Shown here piece by piece: positions 1 to 8,882 of a DNA stretch of 37,226 nucleotides; position 1 is the first letter of the stretch; every line of letters starts with the position of its first letter. The stretch lies in assembly GCF_031181185.1 (NCBI RefSeq), contig NZ_JAPSKZ010000013.1:1-37226 (forward strand). The letters run 5' to 3'. The notes below the pieces were generated by a model. That model did not search any database and was not told the DNA's origin. It worked only from the letters and a program-made list of their open reading frames with translations. The position numbers were made by a program, and so were the translations under genes. The DNA is from Phenylobacterium sp. Lineage in GTDB: Bacteria; Pseudomonadota; Alphaproteobacteria; Caulobacterales; Caulobacteraceae.

Positions 1-520
1 GCGACAGCTGGGCCGCCGCGCAGCGGCTCATGTGCACCACGGCCGCCTTGGCCGAGGAATAGGCCAGCGGCCCCCAGCCGGCCTGCAGGCCCGCGATCGA
101 GGCGGTGTTGATGATCGAGCCGCCCCCGCGCTCCAGCATCAAGGGCGTGGCGTGCTTGATGCCCAGCGCCGGGCCGCGGACCAGGATGTCGAACACCCAA
201 TTCCAGCGCTCGGGCTCGATGTCGGCGACCGTTCGCATCATGTCGGAGATGCCGGCGTTGTTGAACAGCACGTCGAGGCCGCCGAACTCCGACTTGGCCA
301 GCGTCACGGCGGCGGCGATCTCTTCCTCGGCCGTGACGTCGCAGTGCGCGTAGCGGACGGCGCCGGCGAAGCGCTGCTCCAGCATCCTGCCCTTCTCGTC
401 CTGGATGTCGGCCGCCACCACCTTCGCGCCCTCGGCGACGAAGAGCTCGACCGTGCCCAGCCCGATCCCCGACACGCCCCCGGTGATCACCGCGACCTTG
501 CCGTCCAGACGACCCCCCAT
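1..520 (-). CDS. SDR family NAD(P)-dependent oxidoreductase, partial (C-terminus beyond window start)
   Basis: Reverse-strand reading from ATG (cat 518-520) gives MGGRLDGKVAVITGGVSGIGLGTVELFVAEGAKVVAADI...NNAGISDM...INTASIAGLQAGWGPLAYSSAKAAVVHMSR: TGxxxGIG-type motif, NNAG and YxxxK. Not in ORF track because it runs off the edge. Confidence 0.95.
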   Translation of the reverse strand, partial: MGGRLDGKVAVITGGVSGIGLGTVELFVAEGAKVVAADIQDEKGRMLEQRFAGAVRYAHCDVTAEEEIAAAVTLAKSEFGGLDVLFNNAGISDMMRTVADIEPERWNWVFDILVRGPALGIKHATPLMLERGGGSIINTASIAGLQAGWGPLAYSSAKAAVVHMSRCAAAQLS

Positions 521-580
521 GGCGCCCTCCCTGATTGTTAGTTATCGCCGATCAGTAGAGGGGCCGGAGCGGCGCCGCAA

Positions 581-1597
581 CTAGTCGACGGTCACGACCA
601 CCTTGCCCATGGCCTTGCGGCTGGCCAGGTGCTTGATGGCGTCGGCCGCGCGCGCCAGCGGGAAGCGCTCCGAGACGAACGGCTTGATCTTGCCCTGCTC
701 GTACATAGCCATCAGCTCGGCCACGCTCTCGCGGTGCTTCTGCGGGTTCTTGCCGACCCAGGCGCCCCAGAAGACGCCGACGATGTCGCAGCCCTTCAGC
801 AGCGCCAGGTTCAGCGGGATCTTGGGGATCTCGCCCGCGGCGAAGCCCACCACCAGGTACTTGCCCTCCCAGGCGATCGAGCGCAGCGCCGGCTCGGCGT
901 AGGCGTCGCCGATGGCGTCGTAGATCACGTCGGCGCCGTTCGGGCCGGTGGCGTCCTTGAACAGGCCGGCCAGGGCCTTCTGGCCGTCCTTGTCGAAGGG
1001 GCCCCGCGGATAGACGACGCCCGACTCGGCCCCCTTCGAGATGCAGAGGTCGACCTTCTCCTGGCTCGAGGCCGCGGCGATCACGCGCGCGCCCATGGCC
1101 TTGCCGAGCTCGACGGCCGCCAGGCCCACGCCGCCGGCGGCGCCCAGCACCAGCATGGTCTGGCCGGCCTTCAGCTGGGCGCGGTCCTTCAGCGCATGCC
1201 AGCTGGTGCCGTAGGTCATGATGAAGGCGGCCGCCTCGTCGAAGGGCATGCTGTCGGGGATCTTCACCAGCCGGGCGGCTTCCAGCGCCAGCTCCTCGGC
1301 CATGCCGCCCCAGCCGGTGTTGCCCAGCACCCGGTCGCCCGGCTTCACGTGTGTCACGCCTTCGCCGACGCTCTTCACGACCCCGGCGATCTCGCCGCCT
1401 GGCGAGAACGGGCGCTCGGGCTTGAACTGGTACTTGTCCTCGATGATCAGCACGTCGGGGAAGTTGACGCCGATGGCCTTCACCTCGACCACGGCGAAGC
1501 CCGGCTTGGCCTCAGGCGCCGGAACGTCCTCGAGGACCAGGGTGTCCGGACCGCCGACTTCCTTGCTCAACAGGGCCTTCATGAGCGCCTCTCCCAT
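581..1597 (-). CDS. NADPH:quinone oxidoreductase family protein (zinc-free MDR)
   Basis: 338-aa ORF with MDR motifs (GGEIAGVVKSVGEGV, LVLGAAGGVGLAAVELGKAMGARVIAAASS). Likely start MKALLSKEVGGPDTL a few residues in. Confidence 0.93.
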   Translation of the reverse strand: MGEALMKALLSKEVGGPDTLVLEDVPAPEAKPGFAVVEVKAIGVNFPDVLIIEDKYQFKPERPFSPGGEIAGVVKSVGEGVTHVKPGDRVLGNTGWGGMAEELALEAARLVKIPDSMPFDEAAAFIMTYGTSWHALKDRAQLKAGQTMLVLGAAGGVGLAAVELGKAMGARVIAAASSQEKVDLCISKGAESGVVYPRGPFDKDGQKALAGLFKDATGPNGADVIYDAIGDAYAEPALRSIAWEGKYLVVGFAAGEIPKIPLNLALLKGCDIVGVFWGAWVGKNPQKHRESVAELMAMYEQGKIKPFVSERFPLARAADAIKHLASRKAMGKVVVTVD

Positions 1598-1704
1598 TCG
1601 TTGCAGGCGGCGACGCTAGCCAGTCGAACGGCTGTTTGAAAGCCCGGATTTGGTGAGAAGGCCCGCCTCACCTATATTCCGCGCCCTCGCACAAGGACCT
1701 TCCA

Positions 1705-2862
1705 GTGGGCGTGACCCTCGACCTCAGCCGCGCCGCGGCGCAGCCGCTTGCGGCCCAGAAGCCGAACCTCTCGGGCATGACCCGGGCGGAGCTGGCCGCC
1801 TGCCTGGTCGAGCTGGGCGTCGTGCGCCCCGAGAAGGCCAAGATGCGGGCCTCGCAGCTATGGCGCTGGATGCACCACTACGGCGTCGTCGAGTTCGAGA
1901 AGATGACCGACGTCGCCAAGGAGACCCGCGCGGCCCTGGCGGAGGTCTGCACGATCTCGCGGCCCGAGGTGGTCGAGCGCCAGGTCTCGAAGGACGGCAC
2001 CCGCAAGTGGCTGATCCGCATGGCCCCGGGCATCGAGGTCGAGACGGTCTACATCCCCGACGTCGGCCGGGCCGGCGCCCTCTGCGTCAGCTCGCAGGTC
2101 GGCTGCACCCTGAACTGCACCTTCTGCCACACCGGCACCCAGGCGCTGGTCCGCAACCTGACCGCCGCCGAGATCGTGGCCCAGGTCCAGGTGGCCCGCG
2201 ACGACCTCGGCGAGTGGCCCTCGCCGAAGGAGGACCGCCGTCTCTCGAACATCGTGTTCATGGGCATGGGCGAGCCCCTCTACAATCTGGACAATGTCGC
2301 AGCCGCCATCGACATCATCGCCGACAACGAAGGCATCGCCATCTCGCGCCGGCGGATCACGGTCTCGACCTCGGGCGTCGTTCCGCAGCTGAAGGACCTG
2401 GGCGAGCGCACCCAGGCGATGCTGGCCATCTCGCTGCACGCCACCAACGACGAGCTGCGCGAGAAGCTGGTCCCGCTGAACAGGAAGTATCCGATCGCCG
2501 AGCTGATGGACGCCATCCGCGCCTATCCGGGCCTCTCGAACTCCAAGCGGGTCACCTTCGAGTACGTGATGCTGAAGGGCGTCAACGACAGCCCGGCCGA
2601 GGCCAAGGCGCTGGTCCAGCTGCTGAAGGGCATCCCCGCCAAGATCAACCTGATCCCGTTCAACCCGTGGCCGGGCAGCGAGTACCAGTGCTCGGACTGG
2701 GGCACGATCGAGCGGTTCGCCGCCGTGCTGAACCGGGCGGGCTACGCCTCGCCGATCCGCACGCCGCGCGGCCGGGACATCCTGGCCGCCTGCGGCCAGC
2801 TGAAGAGCGAGAGCGAGAAGCTGCGGGCCAGCGCCCGCCGGAAGATCGAGCAGGCCGGCTGA
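1705..2862 (+). CDS. rlmN: 23S rRNA (adenine(2503)-C(2))-methyltransferase RlmN
   Basis: 385-aa ORF, GTG start; radical SAM motif [11 protein letters not shown], plus [10 protein letters not shown] and FNPWPGSEY typical of RlmN. Confidence 0.97.
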   Translation: MGVTLDLSRAAAQPLAAQKPNLSGMTRAELAACLVELGVVRPEKAKMRASQLWRWMHHYGVVEFEKMTDVAKETRAALAEVCTISRPEVVERQVSKDGTRKWLIRMAPGIEVETVYIPDVGRAGALCVSSQVGCTLNCTFCHTGTQALVRNLTAAEIVAQVQVARDDLGEWPSPKEDRRLSNIVFMGMGEPLYNLDNVAAAIDIIADNEGIAISRRRITVSTSGVVPQLKDLGERTQAMLAISLHATNDELREKLVPLNRKYPIAELMDAIRAYPGLSNSKRVTFEYVMLKGVNDSPAEAKALVQLLKGIPAKINLIPFNPWPGSEYQCSDWGTIERFAAVLNRAGYASPIRTPRGRDILAACGQLKSESEKLRASARRKIEQAG

Positions 2863-2919
2863 CCGCCGCCGCCGGCGCGTGCTAACGGTGGCGCTTCCGA
2901 GTTCGGGGGAGTTCGCCTG

Positions 2920-3342
2920 ATGCCTACGCCGTCGCCTGAGATCCAGGCCTTCGCCACCGGCTTCCCGATCACCCTGCTGCACATTGCGGTCACCATGCTG
3001 ATCCTCCTGGGGGCCGCGGCGCTGTACGTGCTGCTGACGCCGCACAAGGAGATCACCCTGATCCGCGAGGGCAATGCGGCCGCGGCCGTGTCGCTCGGTG
3101 GGGTGCTGCTGGGCCTGTCGATTCCGCTGGCGGTCTCGCTGCAGGCCTCCACCAACCTGCTGGAGATCGGCCTGTGGGGCGCAGCCACGGTGGTCGTCCA
3201 GCTGCTGGTGTTCCGGCTGGTGGACGTGCTGCTGCATGGCCTGCCCCGGCGCATCCAGGACGGCGAGATGTCGGCCGCCGCCATGCTGGTAGGCGCCAAG
3301 CTTTCCACCGCCGTCATCGTCGCCGCCGCGGTGACCGGCTGA
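2920..3342 (+). CDS. DUF350 domain-containing membrane protein
   Basis: 140-aa ORF with repeated TM segments; GNAAAAVSLGGVLLGLSIPLA and ...GEMSAAAMLVGAKLSTAVIVAAA are typical of DUF350. Confidence 0.85.
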   Translation: MPTPSPEIQAFATGFPITLLHIAVTMLILLGAAALYVLLTPHKEITLIREGNAAAAVSLGGVLLGLSIPLAVSLQASTNLLEIGLWGAATVVVQLLVFRLVDVLLHGLPRRIQDGEMSAAAMLVGAKLSTAVIVAAAVTG

Positions 3343-3346
3343 TCTG

Positions 3347-4177
3347 ATGCACTTCCCCAGGCTGCCGGACTGGGTCGTCTACGCCGCCGTCGTGCTCGCG
3401 CTGCTGTTCGCGGCGCTCGGGCGCGGCGAGCGGGCCGACGCGCCTGCGCCGCCGCCGGAGGTGGGCGAGCCGCTGGGCGACACCGTCGGCCCGGCCTCGC
3501 CCTTCGATCCGTCCGTCGTGGTCGACGTGCCCAACGAGAACGGTCCCGCCACGGGCACGGCGTTCTCCATCGCCCGTTCCGGCGTGTGGCTGACCGCCCG
3601 CCACGTGGTCGACGGGTGCGCCCGGGCGGCGCTGGTCGTGGGCGACGGCGTGGGCGTGGCGACCACGGTGCAGATCGATCCGCGCGGCGAGGCGGCCATG
3701 CTGCTGACCGAAGGCGGCGCCGAGCCGCTCCCGCTCGCGCTGGCCGAACCCCTGCGCCGGGGGCAGCGGGGCTATCATCCGGGCTTCCCACAGGGCGAGC
3801 CGGGCGAGGCGACCTCGCGCCTGCTGGGCCGCGAGACCCTGGTCGTGCGCGGCCGCGGCGCCCGGTCCGAGCCGGTGCTGGTCTGGGCCGAGGCCGGCCG
3901 GACCAAGGGCCTGGAGGGCACGCTGGGCGGCCTTTCCGGCGCGCCAGTGCTGGACGCCCAGGGCCGCGTCGTCGGCGTGACCATCGCCGAGAGCCCGCGC
4001 CGGGGCCGGATCTACACCACGGCGCCCGAGGTGGTGACGGCCACCCTCGCCGCGAGCGGGCGCCGCTTCGCGACCAACGCCGAGGGTCCGGCTCTGACGC
4101 CGCAGAACTACTTCTATGTGGCCGACGAGCTGCGCCGCGGCCTGCGCGTGGCGCAGGTGGTCTGCCTGACGGCCTAG
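3347..4177 (+). CDS. Trypsin-like serine protease, membrane-anchored
   Basis: 276-aa ORF; N-terminal hydrophobic anchor, GTAFSIARSGVWLTARHVVDGC (His region) and GTLGGLSGAPVLDAQGRVVGVTIAES (GxSGxP Ser region). Confidence 0.88.
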   Translation: MHFPRLPDWVVYAAVVLALLFAALGRGERADAPAPPPEVGEPLGDTVGPASPFDPSVVVDVPNENGPATGTAFSIARSGVWLTARHVVDGCARAALVVGDGVGVATTVQIDPRGEAAMLLTEGGAEPLPLALAEPLRRGQRGYHPGFPQGEPGEATSRLLGRETLVVRGRGARSEPVLVWAEAGRTKGLEGTLGGLSGAPVLDAQGRVVGVTIAESPRRGRIYTTAPEVVTATLAASGRRFATNAEGPALTPQNYFYVADELRRGLRVAQVVCLTA

Positions 4178-5880
4178 GGGACCGGATCCTCGGGCCGCAG
4201 CTCCGGCTGCTTCCGGGCGACGATAAAGGCCAGGATCACCGCGGCCACGCCGATCAGCGCCGAATAGAGGAAGAACATGACGTAGCCGGCGCCCAGTGCC
4301 GGCGGCGTCACCTGCGACTTCTCCATGGCGGTGGCGTAGGCCTCGGGCGGCAGGCGGACGAACAGGCCCTTCAGCGCGGCCAGCGGCCCCCCGGCGTCGG
4401 CGGCCGCGGCGGAGCCCTCGACGATCCGCCCGGACTGGGAGGCGATCAGCTTGCCGGGCAAGGCGTACAGCGACGAGAACAGCGCGTACTGGGTGGCGGT
4501 GAAGCCGGCGGACGTCAGGCTGGACATGTAGGCGATCAGGCAGGTCCCCGAGATGCCGCCGGCGACGTTGTCGATGCCGATCGCCACGAACAGGGCCCAG
4601 AGCTCGGGCCCCTGCAGCGCCAGCCAGGCGAACGCCAGGTTGCTCAAGGGGCCTGCGAAGGCGCCGACGACCAGCGCCCGCATCATGCCGAGCCTCGCCA
4701 CCAGGTATCCGCCCATGCCCACGCCGATCACGGTCATGACGACGCCGAACACCTTCCGCGCCTCGGCGATCTCGGTCTTGGAGAAGCCGAGGTCGGCGTA
4801 GAACGGGTTCATGATGTTCAGCACGAAGTCCGAGAGCCGGTAGAGGCAGATCAGCGCCAGGATCAGGCCCGCGACGCCGCGGTAGCGGCGCAGGAACACG
4901 ATCAGGGGCTCGCCTAGCGCGGCGAACAGATAGACGCCCGGCCGGGTGCGCACGCCGGGGATCGGGCAGACCGCCAGCACGATGACGATGAGGCCGGCCA
5001 GCACCGAGGCGAGCTGCACATAGACGCCCTCGGGCTTCATCTCCCAAGCGTTGCGCACCATGTCGGCTGCGTCCTTCGCCCCCTGGGCGCTGAACAGGGC
5101 CGAGAGCATGGAGGCGTCGGCGGCGAGACCCGAGCCGAGGAGCAGCGCGCCCAGCAGGAAGATCGCCATCCGGGTCACCCATTCCGGCAGTTCAAGCAGC
5201 GGCCGCTTCGGCACCCCCTCGGCGTGGATCGAGCGGATGACGTGTGCCTTCTCGCGGGGCGCGCCCAGCACGCCCAGCACGCCGGCGATCATCAGGCCCG
5301 ACATCACCGCGTACGAGAAATTCCAGTTGTAGGCTTCCGCCAGCAGCAGCGGCACGGCGCCGGACACCACCATGGCGACGCGGTAGCCCCACTGGTACGA
5401 GGCAGCCATCGCCCCCTGCTTCTCGACCTCGGCTGCCTCGATCCGCCAGGCGTCGATGACGATGTCCTGCGAGGCTGAGACGAAGGCCACGAACGCCGCG
5501 AAGGCGGCCATCAGCGCCAGGTTCTTCGCCGGGTCGACGCCGGAGATCATCCAGAGGCCGGCCATCACCAGCACCTGCAGCACCAGCATCCAGCTGCGCC
5601 GATGTCCCAGAAGCTTCGTGAGCCCGGGCACCGCGGTGCGGTCGATCAGCGGCGCCCACAGGAACTTCAGCGAATAGGACAGGGTCGCCAGGGCGAAGAT
5701 CGAGATGACCTTCAGCGACAGGCCGGAATCCCGCAGCCACAGCGAAAGCGTGTCGAAGATCAGCAGGTTCGGCAGACCGGAGGCGAACCCCAGGGCCAGC
5801 ATCACCAGCGACCGACGCTCCAGGAAGACGGCCAACGCCTGAACGGCGCCGCGTTTGGGTTCCGCAGCTTCGGCGGTCAT
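4174..5880 (-). CDS. AmpG-like MFS transporter/permease
   Basis: 568-aa multi-TM ORF; LMLALGFASGLPNLLIFDTLSLWLRDSGLSLKVISIFAL...YSLKFLWAPLIDR is characteristic of AmpG-family MFS. Confidence 0.92.
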   Translation of the reverse strand: MTAEAAEPKRGAVQALAVFLERRSLVMLALGFASGLPNLLIFDTLSLWLRDSGLSLKVISIFALATLSYSLKFLWAPLIDRTAVPGLTKLLGHRRSWMLVLQVLVMAGLWMISGVDPAKNLALMAAFAAFVAFVSASQDIVIDAWRIEAAEVEKQGAMAASYQWGYRVAMVVSGAVPLLLAEAYNWNFSYAVMSGLMIAGVLGVLGAPREKAHVIRSIHAEGVPKRPLLELPEWVTRMAIFLLGALLLGSGLAADASMLSALFSAQGAKDAADMVRNAWEMKPEGVYVQLASVLAGLIVIVLAVCPIPGVRTRPGVYLFAALGEPLIVFLRRYRGVAGLILALICLYRLSDFVLNIMNPFYADLGFSKTEIAEARKVFGVVMTVIGVGMGGYLVARLGMMRALVVGAFAGPLSNLAFAWLALQGPELWALFVAIGIDNVAGGISGTCLIAYMSSLTSAGFTATQYALFSSLYALPGKLIASQSGRIVEGSAAAADAGGPLAALKGLFVRLPPEAYATAMEKSQVTPPALGAGYVMFFLYSALIGVAAVILAFIVARKQPELRPEDPVP

Positions 5881-5917
5881 GGGGTCTCCGGCCTAGGAGG
5901 CGCCCCCCGGCGCCCGG

Positions 5918-7483
5918 TCAGCCGACCTTGGCGCGCGCCGCGGGCTTCGTCCAGCCGGCGGCGGGGCCGGTCCACCGCGTCAGGACAGCGCGCAGGGCGT
6001 CCGGCGACAGCGGCTTGACCAGGAAGTCGTTCATGCCCGCGGCCAGGCAGGCGCGCCGGTCGTCCTCGAAGGCGTTGGCGGTGAGCGCCACGATCGGGGC
6101 GGTGACCCCGGCGTCGCGCATGCGGCGGGCCGTCTCCTCGCCCGACAGGCCGGGCATCCGCATGTCCATCAGCACCAGGTCGAAGACGCCGACGCGGGCA
6201 GCGGCCAGCGCCTCCTCGCCGCCGACGGCGTGCTCCACGGTGCAGCCTTCGCGGGTCAGCAGCGCGCGGGCCAGCAGCGCGTTGATCGGGTTGTCCTCCA
6301 CCAGCAGCACGCGGGCGCCCGGCGCCGCGGCGGCGGCGATGCGTTCGTCGTCGCGCATGTCGGTGGGCGCGCTCTGGGCGCCGGCGGCGATCAGCACGCG
6401 CTCGGCCAGCGAGGCGCGCCGCAGCGGCTTGATCAGATAGCCGGCGAAGCCCGCGCGGCGCAGGCCGGGGATGCGTTCGCGCTCGTCGGGCGCCAGCAGC
6501 ACGATGGCGGTGCGGCCGGCCGGCGGCTCCAGGTGGGCGCCGTCGCCGGCAACGGCGGCGTCGATCAGCAACACGTCGGCGGCGCTGGTCTTGTCGAGCG
6601 CGTCGGCGATGTCGCCCGCGGCCACGGCGCGGCCGCCGCTGGCCCGCACCTGGCGGCGCGCCGCCTCACGCACGATGGGGTTCGGCGAGACGACGCCCAC
6701 GGTGCGACCCCTAAGGGTCGGCTGCCCGTGCGCCTCCGGCACGGACGTGAACGCAGCTTCGAACCAGAAGCAGGCGCCGCCCGTGCGGGCGGTTTCGACC
6801 CCGACCTCGCCGCCCATGGCCCGGGCGAGCCGCCGGGCGATGGCCAGTCCCAGGCCGGCGCCGCCCAGGTCGGCGTGGCTGGCCTCGGCCTGGGTGAAGG
6901 CCTCGAAGATGCGGTCGCGGGCCGAGGCCGAGACGCCGGGTCCGGTGTCTTCGACCGTGAAGCGCAGCCGGCCGGGTTCCGGCTCCGACACCGCCAGCAG
7001 CACGCCGCCGGTCTCGGTGAACTTCACGGCGTTGCCGGCGAAATTGAGCAGGATCTGGCGCAGCCGGCCTTCGTCGGCGCGGACCGAGCCCACCCCGGCC
7101 GGGGCGGCCCAGGCGATCTCCAATCCCTTCTCGCGAGCGCGAGGCGACAGGAGTTCGCTGACGCTCCGCAGCAGGCTCTCAACGTCCATCACGTCCGGGT
7201 GCAGCTCGACACGCCCAGCCCCCAGCTTGGCGAAGTCGAGCACGTCGTTCACTAGGGTCAGCAGGTGCTGGCCGCTCTCGCGCAGGGCCGCCACATAGGC
7301 GCGCTGCTCGGCGGTCAGCTTGGTCCCCTCCAGCAGCCGGGCCATGCCCAGGACGCCGTTGAGCGGCGTGCGGAATTCGTGACTCAGCGACGCCAGCTGT
7401 TCGGCGCTGATCTGGGCGCGCGTCGGGCGGCGCTCGGAAAGGGGTCTCAGCGGTTTGCGCATCCGGCGCAGGCTTAAGCGCAA
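5918..7483 (-). CDS. Hybrid sensor histidine kinase/response regulator without an N-terminal sensor domain; two REC-like domains
   Basis: H-box SLSHEFRTPLNGVLGM, N-box NFAGNAVKFTETGG, DTGPGV and GLGLAIARRL, a degenerate receiver (GVVSPNPIVREAARRQ...IKPLRR) and a canonical receiver (VLLVEDNPINALLA...LVLMDMRMPG...LVKPL). Confidence 0.93.
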   Translation of the reverse strand: MRLSLRRMRKPLRPLSERRPTRAQISAEQLASLSHEFRTPLNGVLGMARLLEGTKLTAEQRAYVAALRESGQHLLTLVNDVLDFAKLGAGRVELHPDVMDVESLLRSVSELLSPRAREKGLEIAWAAPAGVGSVRADEGRLRQILLNFAGNAVKFTETGGVLLAVSEPEPGRLRFTVEDTGPGVSASARDRIFEAFTQAEASHADLGGAGLGLAIARRLARAMGGEVGVETARTGGACFWFEAAFTSVPEAHGQPTLRGRTVGVVSPNPIVREAARRQVRASGGRAVAAGDIADALDKTSAADVLLIDAAVAGDGAHLEPPAGRTAIVLLAPDERERIPGLRRAGFAGYLIKPLRRASLAERVLIAAGAQSAPTDMRDDERIAAAAAPGARVLLVEDNPINALLARALLTREGCTVEHAVGGEEALAAARVGVFDLVLMDMRMPGLSGEETARRMRDAGVTAPIVALTANAFEDDRRACLAAGMNDFLVKPLSPDALRAVLTRWTGPAAGWTKPAARAKVG

Positions 7484-7596
7484 CGGCTTAACGGTCGGTC
7501 AAACCTGCGCCCGCATGCCGCAAAAGGACGCGAGGCGCTATCGCTCTTGGCGCTAAAGTAGACGCGGAACCAAAGCCGTCGTTTACTAGCGCTGTC

Positions 7597-8373
7597 ATGG
7601 CCCCGCGGACCGACGCCCCGACGAACCCCGCCGAGCTGCTCACGCAGCGCGAGCGCGAATGCCTGCGGCTCGTGGACCAGCATCTCAGCTCCAAGCAGAT
7701 CGCCCGCGAGCTCGGCATGTCCAAGACGTCGGTCGACACCTACTGCGACCGCGCCCGCCGCAAGCTGGGCGTGCCCGACCGGTACGAGGCGGCGCGGATG
7801 CTGCGGCGCTTCGATCCGGCGGCTGTCCTGACCGGATCAGGACAGGACGCGATCAGGACAGACAACCCGGCCGACCCTGGGCTGGATGACCCCGCAACCA
7901 ACGGGGGACCCCATGGGCGACTGGCAGAACTTCGACAATCGCGCGGTGATCGGCAAAGCGCTCCGCCTGCGCCGGGAGATCGACGACTTCGAGGCGAGGT
8001 GGCCGACCCCCGCGAAGCGGGAGGAGACGCTTCCGAGCTTCTCCTGGACGCAGCTCGAGCGGCAGCTCGTCGATCTCGCGGCGACGCCCGCCCAGGCGGA
8101 CATGGCCCGGCACCTGGTCTCCGCGACCCGCAAGCTGGCGCCGTTCAAGCCGCCGGAGATGGTGCTGCGCGAAATCCTGTGTCTGACCTGGGTTCTCCTG
8201 GACGAGAACTTCCGGCCGGACGCCGACTTGGGCGAGGGCTCGGCGCAAATGAGCTAGGCCCAGCTGCGCGGCTTGGTGCGATCGTGGCCGTGGCGATCCT
8301 GACCGCCCTCGCCTTCGGAGGGATGCTGGCGGGTCTCCACGCGCTGCAGAACCTGGCCGCGAACTTAACCTAA
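7597..8373 (+). CDS. LuxR-type HTH transcriptional regulator ORF with C-terminal TM helix; central third is out of its natural coding frame (likely interrupted)
   Basis: N-term LTQRERECLRLVDQHLSSKQIARELGMSKTSVDTYCDRARRKLGV (LuxR HTH); C-term NELGPAARLGAIVAVAILTALAFGGMLAGLHALQ (membrane helix). The middle translation is Arg/Gly/Pro-rich, typical of a wrong frame. Confidence 0.6.
   Translation: MAPRTDAPTNPAELLTQRERECLRLVDQHLSSKQIARELGMSKTSVDTYCDRARRKLGVPDRYEAARMLRRFDPAAVLTGSGQDAIRTDNPADPGLDDPATNGGPHGRLAELRQSRGDRQSAPPAPGDRRLRGEVADPREAGGDASELLLDAARAAARRSRGDARPGGHGPAPGLRDPQAGAVQAAGDGAARNPVSDLGSPGRELPAGRRLGRGLGANELGPAARLGAIVAVAILTALAFGGMLAGLHALQNLAANLT
7823..7845. repeat. Perfect inverted repeat CTGTCCTGA-CCGGA-TCAGGACAG
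   Basis: 9-bp arms, 5-nt loop read directly from sequence; GATCAGGACA also recurs as a direct repeat at 7835-7844 and 7851-7860. Confidence 0.85.
7914..8257 (+). CDS. Hypothetical protein, 114 aa, overlapping the LuxR ORF in another frame
   Basis: MGDWQNFDNRAVIGKALRLRREIDDFEARWPTP...LCLTWVLLDENFRPDADLGEGSAQMS; natural composition, strong G/C third positions, Shine-Dalgarno-like GGGGGA upstream. Confidence 0.7.
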
Positions 8374-8451
8374 GGCCTGAACGGCCACGTAATCCTGTTC
8401 TGCGAAACCTATAGGCGCGCCCTGCACCCCCGGCGCGCATGGAGATGACTC

Positions 8452-8811
8452 ATGCTTAAGCAACGTCGCATGGCCGCCGAGCAGATCGCCGGCGCCCTGT
8501 TCGAGGCCGAAGCCGCCATTGACGCGGCCCTGGCCAAGACCGCCCACCTCACCGGCGTCATGCCGTCCCTGCGCAAGATGGCGGGCGCCTCGGCCCTCGT
8601 CGGCCAGGACGCGGTCGAGCGCGCCAGCCAGGCGATCCTCGCGCTGGCCGAAGCCCGCCGGGCCATCGTCGAGACCCACAAGGAGCTCAGCGTCGCCCAA
8701 GGCCAGGTCGGCCTCGGCGCCGTGGCGCTCGGCGATCCGGGTGATAAGCCGCCCGCCACCGCCGCGCTGGACCGGGGCGGCCGCCGCCTGCGCGAAGTGC
8801 GCGTCGCGTAA
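8452..8811 (+). CDS. Conserved hypothetical protein, 119 aa, helical
   Basis: MLKQRRMAAEQIAGALFEAEAAIDAALAKTAHLTGVMPSLRKM...; ATG start preceded by ggagatgact; followed by a terminator-like hairpin. Confidence 0.8.
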   Translation: MLKQRRMAAEQIAGALFEAEAAIDAALAKTAHLTGVMPSLRKMAGASALVGQDAVERASQAILALAEARRAIVETHKELSVAQGQVGLGAVALGDPGDKPPATAALDRGGRRLREVRVA

Positions 8812-8844
8812 ACCATTCCTCCCACGCAGCGATTTTGCGATCTT

Positions 8845-8882
8845 AGGCCCTCGGCTACGCACCGGGGGCCTTCTTGCTTTCG
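8845..8882 (+). terminator. Rho-independent terminator-like hairpin
   Basis: AGGCCCTCGG-ctacgca-CCGGGGGCCT (10-bp stem with one G-T pair) followed by TCTTGCTTTCG. Confidence 0.65.

Noticed and set aside
1650-2885. 411-aa + strand ORF and 459-aa - strand ORF overlapping rlmN
   Set aside because: Arg/Gly/Pro- or Gln/Val/Asp-rich translations typical of wrong frames in a high-GC gene; rlmN fully explains the region.
5899-5914. GGCGCC-CCCC-GGCGCC dyad between AmpG-like and hybrid kinase genes as terminator
   Set aside because: No T tract on the relevant strand; short GC palindromes are expected by chance in this composition.
7467-7486. TTAA-N10-TTAA (cttaagcgcaacggcttaac) resembling a CtrA site
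   Set aside because: Spacing is 10, not the 7 nt of the established TTAA-N7-TTAA motif.
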